Part shown: positions 37,050 through 47,977 of the stretch, in pieces
How the letters are laid out: the number at the start of each line of letters is the position of its first letter
How positions within the stretch are numbered: position 1 is the first letter of the stretch
NCBI GenBank assembly: GCA_030407085.1
Contig: CM059587.1
Location: 92,747,001-92,811,000, forward strand
Direction: 5' to 3'
DNA: 64,000 nucleotides
Origin: Trichopria drosophilae
Lineage: Eukaryota > Arthropoda > Insecta > Hymenoptera > Diapriidae
Translations under genes and position numbers: made by a program
Notes under the pieces: generated by a model
What the model was told of the DNA's origin: nothing
What the model saw: the letters and a program-made list of their open reading frames with translations, nothing else
Databases searched by the model: none

Positions 37050-39420
37050 TTTAATTTTTTAATTTTTTAATAGTTTAACTTTCTTAATCTTTATATCTTC
37101 AATTATTTTGATGATGCCTTCAATACAGAGCAAAAACTTTACATATTTTATACTATTTTTTTTTTAAAGTGACCGATGTGACCACGAACGTTAATTTTTT
37201 AATTATTTTTAATGGTTTTATAACTGAGTTAGTAATACTGCATTTCCGAGGGAACGTTCTTTATGAAATTTAAAATAACGTTTATAAACGTGGTTGTTTA
37301 AAATGCTGATGTTATTTTGTCGGAGGTTTTACAGCGGATGCTTATTCTAGGAATGATATTTTAATCATGGAATTGCAAACTTTGAAATGAATATACTAGA
37401 CGGAAATATGAAAAATTGATTGAAACTGAAAACCTGCTTAAACGTTTTTAAAACATCTAATAACTTTGGGAATTATAAAAAAAGTGAAAGGTACATATCC
37501 TTCTATTTTTAAGTCTCTCTTGAAGATTCTAAGACCAAAATTGAGTTTCAGCCATTAGAAATTCCAAAATGTTGCTAGCAAATTGAGAAATATTTATTTT
37601 TATCAATTTGTTTTCGAACTATCAGAATATGGAAAGTCTATTGAAACCATGGAATAGATATGAGGATAAAATATTTGAATTTTAAGAAAAAAATCTACTT
37701 TTTGACCAGACCCCATCATTTCAAAGACCTTAAAGTGGCGACCTGAATGAAAATTTGTTTAAAACATAGAGCTAAGGAATTCAACGAAAAACAATATGGA
37801 TTTTTATGATATTTTGAGAAATATTTTATGTACATTTTTTTAACGTTTTAAATAAATTACGACATATTTTGTGACATGTTAGCATATTCTATGATAAATT
37901 TTCATCTTAATTTGTGTTTTTTTTTTTAATTTTGTTCAAATGATGATAAAATGCAAATATAATCCAAACAAAAATATAATAATCTAAAAGTTTTCTAGGA
38001 AAAGAATTTCAAATATTATAGTTAAAGATTTTTTGTCTTGAAAACTATCAACTTTTGGAAAACTGTTAGAAAATATTGCAAAGAACAATAAAATACTTAG
38101 AATTCATCAGAGAATATCAACATTTCTTTTCAAAATTGTTAAATAAATAGGTATATTGAATATAAATAATAAACACAACTTAGGGTCGGTTATGTCACAA
38201 GAAAAGGATAAATTCTAACCTAAAAATATATGATTTTGATGAAATATAAAGTTTGTTTTTCATCTCTGTTCATAAATGTGAGACTAGAAGAAAATGAATT
38301 TTGGTTCAAGACGACTTTTCATTATCTAAAATTGCGCCATTTCAAAATGATCAATAACCAATTTATGAAAAATTCAATAAGGTATCCTGGTGAGAATGCC
38401 TCGAGATTTATAATCGAGGCGACTTGTCCCGAGAACTCGGACAGCGGGTTCGTTTGTGCTAAATAAAGCCCTCAAGAGCAACGAGCAGGATGAGCCGCAA
38501 TAAAATTTATCTCTTTGCTCTTTAGTTCGATATACGGATATAGAGTGAAATCCAATGCAGATTTTTTAAATTGCTGATTTTTGCTTGAAAAATAACACTT
38601 TTATACATTTTTATGCTAAAAAACTTGGTCTTTACACGATACGAATGATATCAAACTTAATTTTAGTAAGATCATATATTTTATCTAAATGTAAGTTAAA
38701 ATAAAAATATCTATCCAATTTGCATTGAATTCCAACATGTGCCGAAGGTATGAACATTGGAACATGGAGAAAATAAAAGTAAACATTATTTTCTAAAACT
38801 ACATTAATATTTCAAAGCGTGTAAGATTGGTGTAAAAATTGCTAGATAGAAAGGAATACTCACTGCAATACTTGTAAATATAAGATGAATTTGAATTATG
38901 GAAACAATTTTTTGATATGTAATAGAGGGGTAATTTTTGGCGAATTATGAGCTTCTTTGAAAAATTTGGTGCTATGAAAAAAAAATACAAATTTATTCAT
39001 TAGAAAGGCCTTCAGCTGCAACACAATAACGTAAAGCACTTTCAAATCATTTTTCAGTCCCTTTACAATGTTCGCAACGCTAATAGTTGGCACGCATTTT
39101 TGGCACACTTCAAATGCACAGGCCAATAGCATTCAATGTATTCGGAGTCAACATGGCCAAACAAATTTTAAAATCATAATAAAAAAATAAAATCGATTAG
39201 TCAAGAAAAGGGGTTGGTTGCTACCGAACGAATTTGAGTGCTCATAACTGAATTTATCCAGTTCCCAGGTAGGTTGGTAGGGTGGTTTAAACCCCCTGCA
39301 AGATACTATGATTTTAAAGTCCAACGAATAAAAAATTTTTTTTTACGAATAACATTTTATTTCAATTCTTGTCATAGACAAACCCGAGGGGAGGGGTTAA
39401 AGGTGAAAAACACAATAACG
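37050..39420. other. Non-coding; GC-richer patch at 38390-38520
   Basis: The patch contains CGAGATTTATAATCGAGGCG and GTCCCGAGAACTCGGACAG, each with internal dyads (CCTCGAGATTTATAATCGAGG; GTCCCGAGAACTCGGAC). A 78-codon plus frame ends inside it. A 78-codon minus frame at 38896-39132 carries CQKCVPTISVANIVKGLKND and reads unlike random AT-rich translation, but I cannot place it. Confidence 0.3.
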
Positions 39421-39423
39421 CTT

Positions 39424-39780
39424 CATAAAAGTTGCAATTACAGTTATGTCACTCGTTTTTTTCCTTGTAAGAGTTAATAATGATGGCAATGAATAATTTG
39501 ACTCATTTAAAAAAAATCGCACGAAAGGAAAGCACCGTTGGAAGAGGAAAAATGTCGAAAAACGATGAAAATCACAAGCAACGGTTGATAAAAGTTGCAA
39601 TTACATATGGGCCACTCGTATTTTTCTTCGAATAGTTAATAATGATGGCATTGAACAATTTTCCTGATTTTCAAACAAATCGGATGACAGGAAAGCACCT
39701 AACTGTAATTGCAACTTTTATGAACCGTTGTTTGTGATTTTCAACGTTTTCCAACATTTTTCCCATTGGACTCGAACGTT
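39424..39780. repeat. Tandem plus inverted repeat block (TAAAAGTTGCAATTAC)
   Basis: ATAAAAGTTGCAATTACA and the following AGTTAATAATGATGGCA occur twice in direct orientation 163 bases apart. A third copy lies inverted near 39705-39722 (TAATTGCAACTTTTATGAA) and continues inverted through CGTTGTTTGTGATTTTCAACG against the 39550-39590 sequence. The arrangement is direct repeat plus palindrome, suggesting a foldback element with an internal duplication. Confidence 0.7.
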
Positions 39781-39795
39781 TGGAACTTCACATCA

Positions 39796-40440
39796 TAGAT
39801 ACTAACTCAGTACTGTCAGTCAGTACGGATGGATGGAAATGGGTCAGTACTGACAATAAACTGGCGAACAAGTAATCCAGTGCTGGTATCCAGTACAGCG
39901 GCAATAATTCAGTGTACTGTCAATAATATTGCGAATGTACTGATCCAGTACAGGTAGTCAGTACAGCATTAAATCAGTACTGACTAATGGAACAAATCAG
40001 TACTAACCAAATAATCACTGACGGTAGTGTCATTGGTAAAAAAAAACAACAACTGGTTGTGGGAGTACGTTAGTACTGACGCAGTAGTGATTACCAGTAC
40101 TATTTTCAGTGCTAAATTATAACTGATCTACGAAATAAGTTAATACTGATACTGTACCTCTTGTAGTCAATACAGTACAATATTAGTGCTTTATTATGAT
40201 ATGAAAAGAGTATTGACTACAGCAAAAATATCAGAGGTACGCCGCAATTTACTACCAGTAACATACTGACTCAATACGAATTGTCAGTACTGATATATAA
40301 GTACTGACAAAATGGTCGTCTCGGAACCTATTTAGCACTGTCTTTCGGAATCGGGACAGTACTAACGAACAGGGCGAATCAGTAATGTTTTAGTAAGTAA
40401 AGAAGGGTTGAATAGGTAACGTTCTTGTACTGATTTTCTC
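39796..40440. repeat. Cluster of AGTACT/CAGTACTGA palindromes
   Basis: I count nine AGTACT hexamers between 39809 and 40365, mostly extended to TCAGTACTGAC, with many one-base variants (CAGTACAG, CAGTGCTG, CAGTGTACTG, AATACTGA) interspersed. At the local base composition well under one AGTACT would be expected in this length. Spacing is irregular, roughly 30-130 bases, so it is not a simple tandem satellite. A short loop of reverse symmetry (TAGTCAATACAGTAC against GAGTATTGACTAC) is embedded near 40173-40228. No open frame. Confidence 0.72.
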
Positions 40441-42557
40441 AGTTGAAACTTAACACCTTTTTAGATTACACTTAATATGTAATAGTTAATTGATTAGATT
40501 TAAAAAATACTATATGTTCATAAAATAAGGAAAGGTTGAAGTTCATTAATTAAGACCGATATTAGTAAACATTTCTCTAAAGTTAGGTTTCCAGTGGAGT
40601 TTTGGTGAATATTGTAGAAGTTTCTACAAATATTTACTAAAGTTCTAGTCTCGTTTCTCTAAAGTTTCAATGTGGTTTCGTTGAACTTTCAGGGATGTTT
40701 TAATATAGTATTCAAACGCTAGTAAAAATATGTTCTATTAGAATTTACTGGGTTTCATGACTCATTTAATTCTAAATTTATTTGATTTTAGAAGGCGTAA
40801 CATAATTATAAATTCACAGCTTATGGTGTCAGTTTAAAATGAGTTTTCTATTTTATTTGTTGAAAAATTTAGTCATATTTTCGAAATATTGTTTTGTTTA
40901 TGCTAACATTCCCATGTGAGAGTATTTATAGTCATTTTGACTGAAAATATTTTAATGTTTATTTACGTTTTATGCATTTTCAACTTGAAATCAGATAAGT
41001 TAATATACATTTATTACTTTTCTAATAAGAGAATAATTACAATAAGTTTCTTGATTAAAAATTTAAGATTATAGTATACTAAAACTCAGTCATTTCCTAA
41101 AATATACCGGTTATTTTTATTAATTTCAGATAGCAATACAATACAAAAATATAGTAATCTATTTTTTATACATGTTAAAAATGTAAAAAAATATGAAATA
41201 TAATATTTCAGAGAAAATACAAGATAGATAAATATAAATATATAAAAAAAGAAAAAAAACAGTATTCCTGGAAAAGATTTCGATTGAAAAATATGTTTTT
41301 ATTTGAGGTTGTTTTATACGTGGATGGTAAAAGGTGGTATGAAATTTCCACCTGTCATCATCAAGTTCAATACTTCAGGCTGACCTATACACCGTGGGTT
41401 GAAGTAATAAATACAGATCGGGTCGAAATGGACACGACATCAAATGAAAGCAATATCGAACAATACACTTAAACGAAAATGTTACGTCGATGGTGTGACC
41501 CCTTAAGTAAATCATAAATTATAACGTGACGTATAAAGCTAAAATAGTATATTGAACTACTGTTTGATAATGGAAATGAAATACGATAACGTGTATGGTT
41601 AATATATTTGTTTACAAATGTAGTAAATTATACTTCGTGCCATTTTAATTTACTAAATTTGTATGTACAAAAGATAACGATGAAAATTTGATCAATACTA
41701 ACGGTACAAATAAAAGTAATGGTTAATTACGCATGTCAAATAACGTTCAAATATTGAACTTAGTGTAATCGTGAAAATGTATCACTTTTTTTATGATCTA
41801 CGATATAACTTTCCAGGCTATGTAATAAAAAATTCCAGTTCCTCATACCTTCAAGTGTAATCGTGATTTATAAATCATTTCTAAATCGTCATTCAATTCT
41901 TTAATTATTTCTAAATCGATTTATATCGAATTGTTGTAAATATGTGGTTTAGTTACAAGGAATAATATTTTTTTATAAGATATAAGTAAATTGATAAAAA
42001 CGTTTAGTTGCGTCAACTAATACTTCATTGTAACATATTAAAGCTAGTATTTAAAACGGTACTAATTACTATATTAATTTATAATTTCTGTTCTAATTTT
42101 CACAATAAATATATTAATATCTAGATAATGTGTTCAATAGTATATAATATCTATTACGAGTGTTACAGAAGTACACAAGGCGTTAAGTTTTCTGCCATTT
42201 AAATTTTAAATAATGTTACTATATTATATTTTGAAAAAATGACATAAATATTGTGATATTTGAAAGGTACGTATATATTTGTTAGTGCATATTGGCACAC
42301 CTTTTAGGATCGATTTTTATTCGGTCAAAAAAAGCGATCCACCGTTCCATTTTCAAAAATTTTAAGAACCGCTCACAAACATTAAATACAGGAAGTTGTA
42401 CATCTAATCGGGATATGTCAATTTTAATGTTCTAAACTCATATTATACTTTAAGTAATTATCTACGATTTTTTAAAAATTTTATGGTTTATAAAAGGGAT
42501 TTTCTATTTTCTGTTATGATTTACATTTTATAAATATGATTTTTTAGATTTAATAAA
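40441..42557. other. Non-coding stretch with an unassigned 62-codon frame
   Basis: A plus frame at 41284-41472 contains LYVDGKRWYEISTCHHQVQY. It is less AT-biased than neighbouring frames but has no convincing splice sites that I can confirm and no recognised family. The rest is AT-rich. Confidence 0.35.
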
Positions 42558-42588
42558 CTGAAGAAGGCACGCATATGATGCCGAAACG
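42558..42588 (+). other. CTGAAGA-hairpin-GAAACG retroelement tail motif
   Basis: CTGAAGAAGGCACGC, then ATATGATGCCGAAACG. This has the shape of a short stem (GGCA/TGCC) between CTGAAGA and GAAAC. Motifs of this shape recur near the 3' ends of non-LTR and Penelope-like retroelements in animals. It resembles a hammerhead ribozyme core (CUGANGA…GAAA), but an extra A after CTGAAGA breaks the canonical helix II junction, so I do not call a ribozyme. It lies 0.6 kb before a LINE remnant. Confidence 0.4.
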
Positions 42589-43189
42589 TTTTTAATTAAA
42601 CTATTATATTAAATTTATTTATTGGGACCGTCTCACCCAGAAAACTTTGAACTTTTCCTTATGAATTTCGAATATATATCTAAAGAGGTCAAGAAATAGT
42701 ATCATAAGAATGGTTTTTGAACCAGATCTTTTTTAAATAAAAGGAAGAAGCTAAATAATAAAAATTAATAGTTTTGTCATTAATACCACCACCAAAAGAT
42801 TCGAACCTAGAAAGTTCTGATAGCTGTATATAGAAAAATCAATATGTTATTTTAATAGTATACATTGTTTATCAGTATAAACTTCCTGGCTGGGATTTGT
42901 GCCACTGAATTTTTATGGAACATTTCTTGCCATGTGCAATGCAAACAAATTTTTTTTTTAATATTTCGGTACTGCAAAGCATGTTATGATATTATGATGT
43001 TACGGTGGGAATCTTTCGATGCAAATTAACAGTTACATACAATTTATGTTTTAATCGGTGTGTCTCATTGAACTCATCAGTAGATTCATAGGGATTATTT
43101 CCTCATTTATTTCAGCGATACGTGGAATCATTATCGAGAACATCAAACCATTATAAAGAACAAACTCTGCAACTTAAACAGACGCAAGA

Positions 43190-44060
43190 ATGTGTAATAA
43201 AAACCCCGTGTTTTTGGACACCCAGTGTAATATACATATAAATTCCACTTACAAGAAATTCGTGTTTGAAGCTAATAGATTGCTAAATCAAGTTGTACCT
43301 AATTCTGTCGAAACCATATATTTTACTAACGGAGCAAATTTCTTGTTGGTTTCTCTCAAGGCTCAGTACTAAGTCTCTTCATTTTCTGAATACTCAGAAT
43401 TCATCTGCTGGCGATCTTCAAAACATGATGAAATATGAACCTTCCAAATTGGCATCTAATTAAAAAATTAAATCGCGATATTTAGCTGATTTCGAAATAA
43501 GAATTAGGACTGACTATAAACAGAATCAAAACCAAAGTTATCGTACTAGAAGTCCACCTAAAAAAATCGATGATGATGTTCCCTACTTGGAAATCGTACA
43601 ATGACCTTTTGGCAAATATCTCTAAATATTTGTTTCTTATATCAAGGCGTTGCTAGATTATGTTACGTGTGGAGGTTTATTAGGGCCCAGGTGTCGTTAT
43701 GATAGGACATGTCTAAAGATTAATGTGAGGGTCTGCTAAAGTTCTAGCATGGCAATTCCCTTCCTATTAAGGAAAAATATTAAGGAAAACACGTATTGCT
43801 TCTAGTCCAGGTCTTATTTAGATTACTGTTGGAAGGCTTATTCTTAAGTCTTCAGGTCTAAATAGAAGAGTTTCATAAACTTTTAAACCGCTTTATTAGG
43901 TTCATGTTTAATGGCGATATTAGCATGACACCATATTTATAGGTTAACTAATATATTCCATTGCTTCTAATCACAAACCAGAATATTTATTTGTGTGATT
44001 TTATGTCCTTTCCTTCGAATGTACTAATTCTACCCGATCTCATCTATAAATATTATCATA
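43190..44060 (+). mobile_element. LINE (non-LTR) reverse-transcriptase remnant
   Basis: At 43345-43386 the plus strand encodes VGFSQGSVLSLFIF, a clear form of the RT block GVPQGSVLSPLLF. Upstream, KNPVFLD at 43199 and ETIYFTNGANF near 43310 fit the preceding RT blocks but in another frame. Downstream, in the same frame as the QGS block, INRIKTKVIV (43516-43545) matches the W…(I/L)N..KT element. A further frame gives HKLLNRFIRFMF near 43874, the C-terminal 'LQNRFIRF' element. The QGS-to-NxxKT distance is too short and the YADD catalytic motif is absent, implying an internal deletion. Multiple stops make it a dead copy, probably Jockey- or CR1-like. Confidence 0.75.
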
Positions 44061-44229
44061 AAATATCTACTAATAAGGTATATAGTTAGCAAAAGGGGTT
44101 TATTCATTAATATTTATGTGCCACCCTAGTCCCTTACATTTTATATTCTAGCTGAATCAATATCTCACTGTATTAGTTATAATATTAGATACAGGATTCC
44201 CTCCCAAAATTAGTCTGTCCCGTCTTGTA

Positions 44230-44398
44230 CAGTAGCCCTCCTCTTATTTTAACTCCTCCCTTTATTTCAACGTCACCATCCGCATGTATAATGAGAAAAC
44301 GCGCATGCGTCGATCGCATGCGCAATAGGTAGCTAGCACTCAGTTGAAACATTGCGCATGCGTAGTATTAGCAATGGGGAGAAGGGGGGGGGGGCAGC
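44230..44398. mobile_element. CAGTAG-type MITE with poly-G end, copy 2
   Basis: It begins CAGTAGCCCTCCTC after a TA and ends in a 12-base G run followed by CAGCTC, a damaged inverse of the left end. The middle contains GCGCATGCGTCGATCGCATG and a second GCGCATGCG, the same palindromic words as in the copies at 15461 and 60917. Non-coding. Confidence 0.7.
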
Positions 44399-44779
44399 TC
44401 TCGAGAGGAAAAGCTAATACTGAAAGGAATATCACGGTTAATATTGGTTGCTGGTCAATATTGTGAAGACAAATAACGGGAGCGCATTATAAAACTTTCA
44501 GCATATACAATTTTGCAAAATTGTCAGAAAATGTTTTGGTTTGATAAACTTACTGATATTATATCACATATGATTTCACTGCTCGCCAGTTTTCTAAAAT
44601 GGAAAAGTCTAAATGAAAAATTTTGCTATTTCATTGAATTTTATTACTCGAATGGAAAAATCTGACACGAATTGGCAAAATTTCTGCGTGTACACGTAAT
44701 AGAAAAATCATGCAATGATTATTGAGGCGTCAGAAGAGGAATGTAGGTTTCATCTGTAGATAAACACGAGATACACCGG

Positions 44780-45780
44780 TCCATTACTCTAGATACTTTA
44801 TACGTGTGTTTTTTTGGCATCGAGTCTACCGGCGAGCGGCTCGGCGCCACGTGCGTTCCTATATAGGGAAATTGCCATGTCGATGTGGAAGTTCGACTCG
44901 TGCTTTTCAGGGACTATTTTCAGAAACGACTTCGTGGTTAGCCATCCTGCTTATATATACGAATTCGTCAGATTGGTCGGTGCTGCACGACTCTCAAAAG
45001 GCGTTAAAAATGCGCTCTTATATGCAAACATCGAGGAGTTGCACTCGAATCGAGCAATGCGTGGGCGGCGGATATTTATTTCGACGCCGATGATGTTTCA
45101 ATTTCCGAATTTAAAGATTCGCCGAATGCACAAAATATGCCGTGATTCAATTTTTAGGAGAATCTCGCGTAAGTTGCGCACGAGGTGAATTTCCAATGAA
45201 GGAAATCGATTCGGTTTTCACGAAACTGAATTCGAATCGAATTCAAAACGTATTGAAAAAAAAATTCAGGTCATTGTATATTGATACTACTTTCCTTGGC
45301 AGTAAACAAAACATGGCTCTACAATGTTTACATGAAATATTTCCTCAGACACGAAGAACATGTGTAAAATGACATGCAACAATGGATTTTATTTTATTTT
45401 TATTGAAAATGAAATTGTTGAAGACTACCTTCTTTCTAAAAGGGAAAAATTATTTAAAAGAAATGAGTAAGGGCAAGGAAGTTAATGTAAAGAAATGGCT
45501 GACCTAGCACGAATAGATTGCTTGACACGTGGGGTGGGTTCGAGGTTTTTATTTATTTATCTTTATCGTGGAGCCGTATTTGACATTTCGCCACGTGCTC
45601 CCTTCCCTTCAATTTATTTGCTCGACCGGGTTCGTCTTCATGGCACCTACGATGGTGTCGTTTTTCTTTTCTTAAACACCGCCGTTTGTTCAAGGTTTCG
45701 AAAAATTAATAGACTCCGTCTATTCACCCCTAAGCGTATTTTAAAAACGGTACGAGTAGTACGTAACAGAGATTAATTAG
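44780..45780 (+). promoter_or_regulatory. CpG- and GC-rich island; candidate regulatory region or nested transcript
   Basis: This one-kilobase island is far richer in GC and CpG than its surroundings. It contains CACGTG at 44848, 45526 and 45592, TATA-like words near 44862 (CTATATAG) and 44952 (TTATATATA), and a strong splice-donor sequence GTAAGT at 45169. Plus-strand frames of 95, 124, 76 and 93 codons occur, but two overlap in different frames, none has a recognised domain and all could follow from the GC content. The call as promoter/enhancer or non-coding first exon is inference. It would be on the opposite strand to the junctophilin exon. Confidence 0.35.
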
Positions 45781-46649
45781 ATATACGTTCATTAAAAATA
45801 AGTTCCCTGATAGTTTGATATTTTGCTGTAAACTATTCGTTTTGTGTTAATCCTTTCGCAAAGTACACAGACATAAGAAACGGTCCTACGAATACATCTA
45901 TTGGTTTCAAATATTAAAATACTTTTTTAGTAGTAACAGCTCTTGTGTTTTTTTAAAAAAGATTTAGTCGTGGTCTGTTGATGCTACAAGTATTTGTGAT
46001 AATTAATTCATTTTTGAAAATTACATACACAATTTATTCAATTCGTCATATTTATTAGTTAGGTAAGTCGTTTTCATACATACTGTACTTTAGAATTTAT
46101 GTAAATCTGAGAGTATTATTAGTCGCCAGTGTATAAAGTATGTATTATATACGCGATTAGCAAACAATATGTTTTATATGCAAATACCTAAAATTCGTGG
46201 TTTTAAACACTTGAAGGTACTGTGCCGTAATAAATAGTATTTGGCATATTTCATGAAGACAAGTGAATTATAAGAAAAAGTGTTAATTCTGAAGTTGGTG
46301 TTATTTTGTAGACCAACTAATAATAAAATAAGATATACATGAGAGAAGTGTTTCTTTACAGTTAACATAATAGCTTAACAGTTAAGCTAACAGAATTTAG
46401 ATTCTGAACCTAAGATAAAGTACTTTGTCCTAAAGTTTACGTAATCCTGGCATCGGTTACACTTGTTATGTTAATAGTTAACATAAGAAATTTAAAAATT
46501 AACGATGAGATCATTACAGCGAATACTACAATATTTTATGTAATACAAAGAGTATAATGTAGTTTGTTATCATTTCGTATAGGTTAGAAACTCTTTTCTG
46601 CCTTTGTTGCATAAAGTTCGTATACTTCGATAAGTAGAAGATTTGAAAG
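45781..46649. other. AT-rich non-coding stretch
   Basis: No gene or named repeat is seen. The word AGTTAACATAA/CAGTTAAGCTAACAG recurs a few times around 46360-46490 and again near 47160, without a clear unit. Confidence 0.45.
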
Positions 46650-46651
46650 TA

Positions 46652-46969
46652 CAGTAGAACCCCCTTTTAACGCCACCTCCGTTTATCGACATACTCTTTT
46701 CTACGACACTAGTGACACCCTTTTTAACGACATTCCAGCGATTCCCGTCATCCCCACCACGTCTAAACGCTTCCCCTCACCAGACGGCGCATGTATACGT
46801 GCATAGCCCGCGAAACAACCGCATTGGTCAAGTGACCTGTGACGTCACTTTAGCATGCTTGCGATGGGTTGCGGTGGGGGAACGCACTTTTCTAGCTGGC
46901 ATGTCGATAAACGGGAGCTTGAGCGGAAGTCGCGGAACCGACCCATGTCGTAAAAAGGGGGTTCTACTG
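46652..46969. mobile_element. Pogo/Tigger-like MITE, CAGTAGAACCCCC ends
   Basis: The 21-base terminal inverted repeat begins CAGTAGAACCCCCTTTT on the left and is inverted with one mismatch on the right (AAAAGGGGGTTCTACTG). TA flanks lie at 46650-46651 and 46970-46971. Subterminal ACGACATTCCAGCG and TTTATCGACATAC words are partly mirrored by CATGTCGTAAAAAGG and ATGTCGATAAACGGGAG. The interior is GC-rich relative to flanks and opens chance frames of 88 and 67 codons on opposite strands. CAGTAGAACC ends with TA duplication are characteristic of pogo/Tigger-derived miniature elements. Confidence 0.88.
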
Positions 46970-46971
46970 TA

Positions 46972-47779
46972 TATATAATAGTTAATATAAGAATTTGAAA
47001 TATTAATGTTGGGATCATTACAGTGAAACATTTACACGCTTACAGTTTCGCCGAAATAGAGATAAACAAACATACACGCGCAGTTACTCCATTGCTGCGA
47101 ATTTTTCGACGCATTGTTGACGTGCGCAGTTCAAGCGACAGAATTTAATGTAAGCTTTATTAACAGTTAACGAACGCTTCTTGACTGTTAAAATATATGA
47201 GTTAATATACAATAACATTACCGACATGTAGGAAAGTGCTGGTATTTTCATCTCAAAGTTACCTGTTGTTTTTAACTTTACAGTTACACTTATAGCTTTA
47301 CAGGTAATGTAAAAGCCTTGAAATTAGCTTACATTAACTATTAGTAAAAAAGTTATTTACAGGCGACAAAACAAAAAATAATCACATGATAAAAAGATAC
47401 GTGTGCACGCACAACACAGCGAAATTTTGGATATAATTTTTGTGGTAGGTCTTTATTTGCAGAAATGAAGCGTTTTTCAAAATCTGTTATGATTACGTGT
47501 TGATCATATAATTGTAGACGTTCATGTAACTGCGAAAGTGTATTTTGTACTTATTGTTTGCTTTAATATGTGAGCTAAATGATGAATTTTGTTTACTGGC
47601 CCGAGAATTGTATACAACTGCTTAAATACTAATAGCACGATTTTAAATCGTTGTGTTTTTTTTTTGTCATTGTGTCCTTTTGTTGCAGTGTCTTTTTGTC
47701 GTGTGTTTTTTGTCGGGAAATTTTTTTATTTGTACCCTTTTGCCATGTATTTACCATCTAGATACCAACACATGCTACG
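46972..47779. other. Non-coding stretch
   Basis: No gene recognised. The 72- and 62-codon overlapping frames near 47589-47841 translate T-rich DNA and run into the foldback element. Confidence 0.45.
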
Positions 47780-47977
47780 AGTGCGGGTCGAAAAGCCGAC
47801 AAATTAAAAAAAAAGCCGATAAACGGACAGTCAATTTTTAAAGCGTCGATTTTTTTTTACTGTCGGATTTTCGACCCGAACCCGACAAGTGGACAATCAT
47901 TTTTTGAAGTACCAGTTTTTTTATTGTCGGGTTTTCGATTGTAGGTGTTTTGATCTGTCGGTTTTTCGACCCGCACC
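47780..47977. mobile_element. Foldback element with GGGTCGAAAA ends
   Basis: The left end AGTGCGGGTCGAAAAGCCGA is inverted at the right end (GTCGGTTTTTCGACCCGCAC). Inside, AAAGCCGATAAACGGACAG gives way to CTGTCGGATTTTCGACCCG, CCCGACAAGTGGACAATC and TTGTCGGGTTTTCGATTG. The element is therefore a chain of short units in both orientations. It is the same architecture as 2423-2587. Non-coding; target duplication not evident. Confidence 0.78.

Noticed and set aside
38896..39132. Minus frame with CQKCVPTISVANIVKGLKND as a transposase fragment
   Set aside because: I could not match it to any transposase motif order; composition alone is not enough.
42780..42805. Minus-strand AGGTTCGAATCTTTT resembles a tRNA B box
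   Set aside because: No A box at the right distance upstream and no acceptor or anticodon stem can be drawn.
44814..45188. Longest frame in the window (124 codons) as a gene
   Set aside because: It overlaps a 95-codon frame in another phase on the same strand, lies in a GC-rich island where stops are rare, and has no recognised domain.
46712..46978. 88-codon plus frame as a gene
   Set aside because: It lies almost wholly inside a pogo-like MITE and runs through its terminal repeat.
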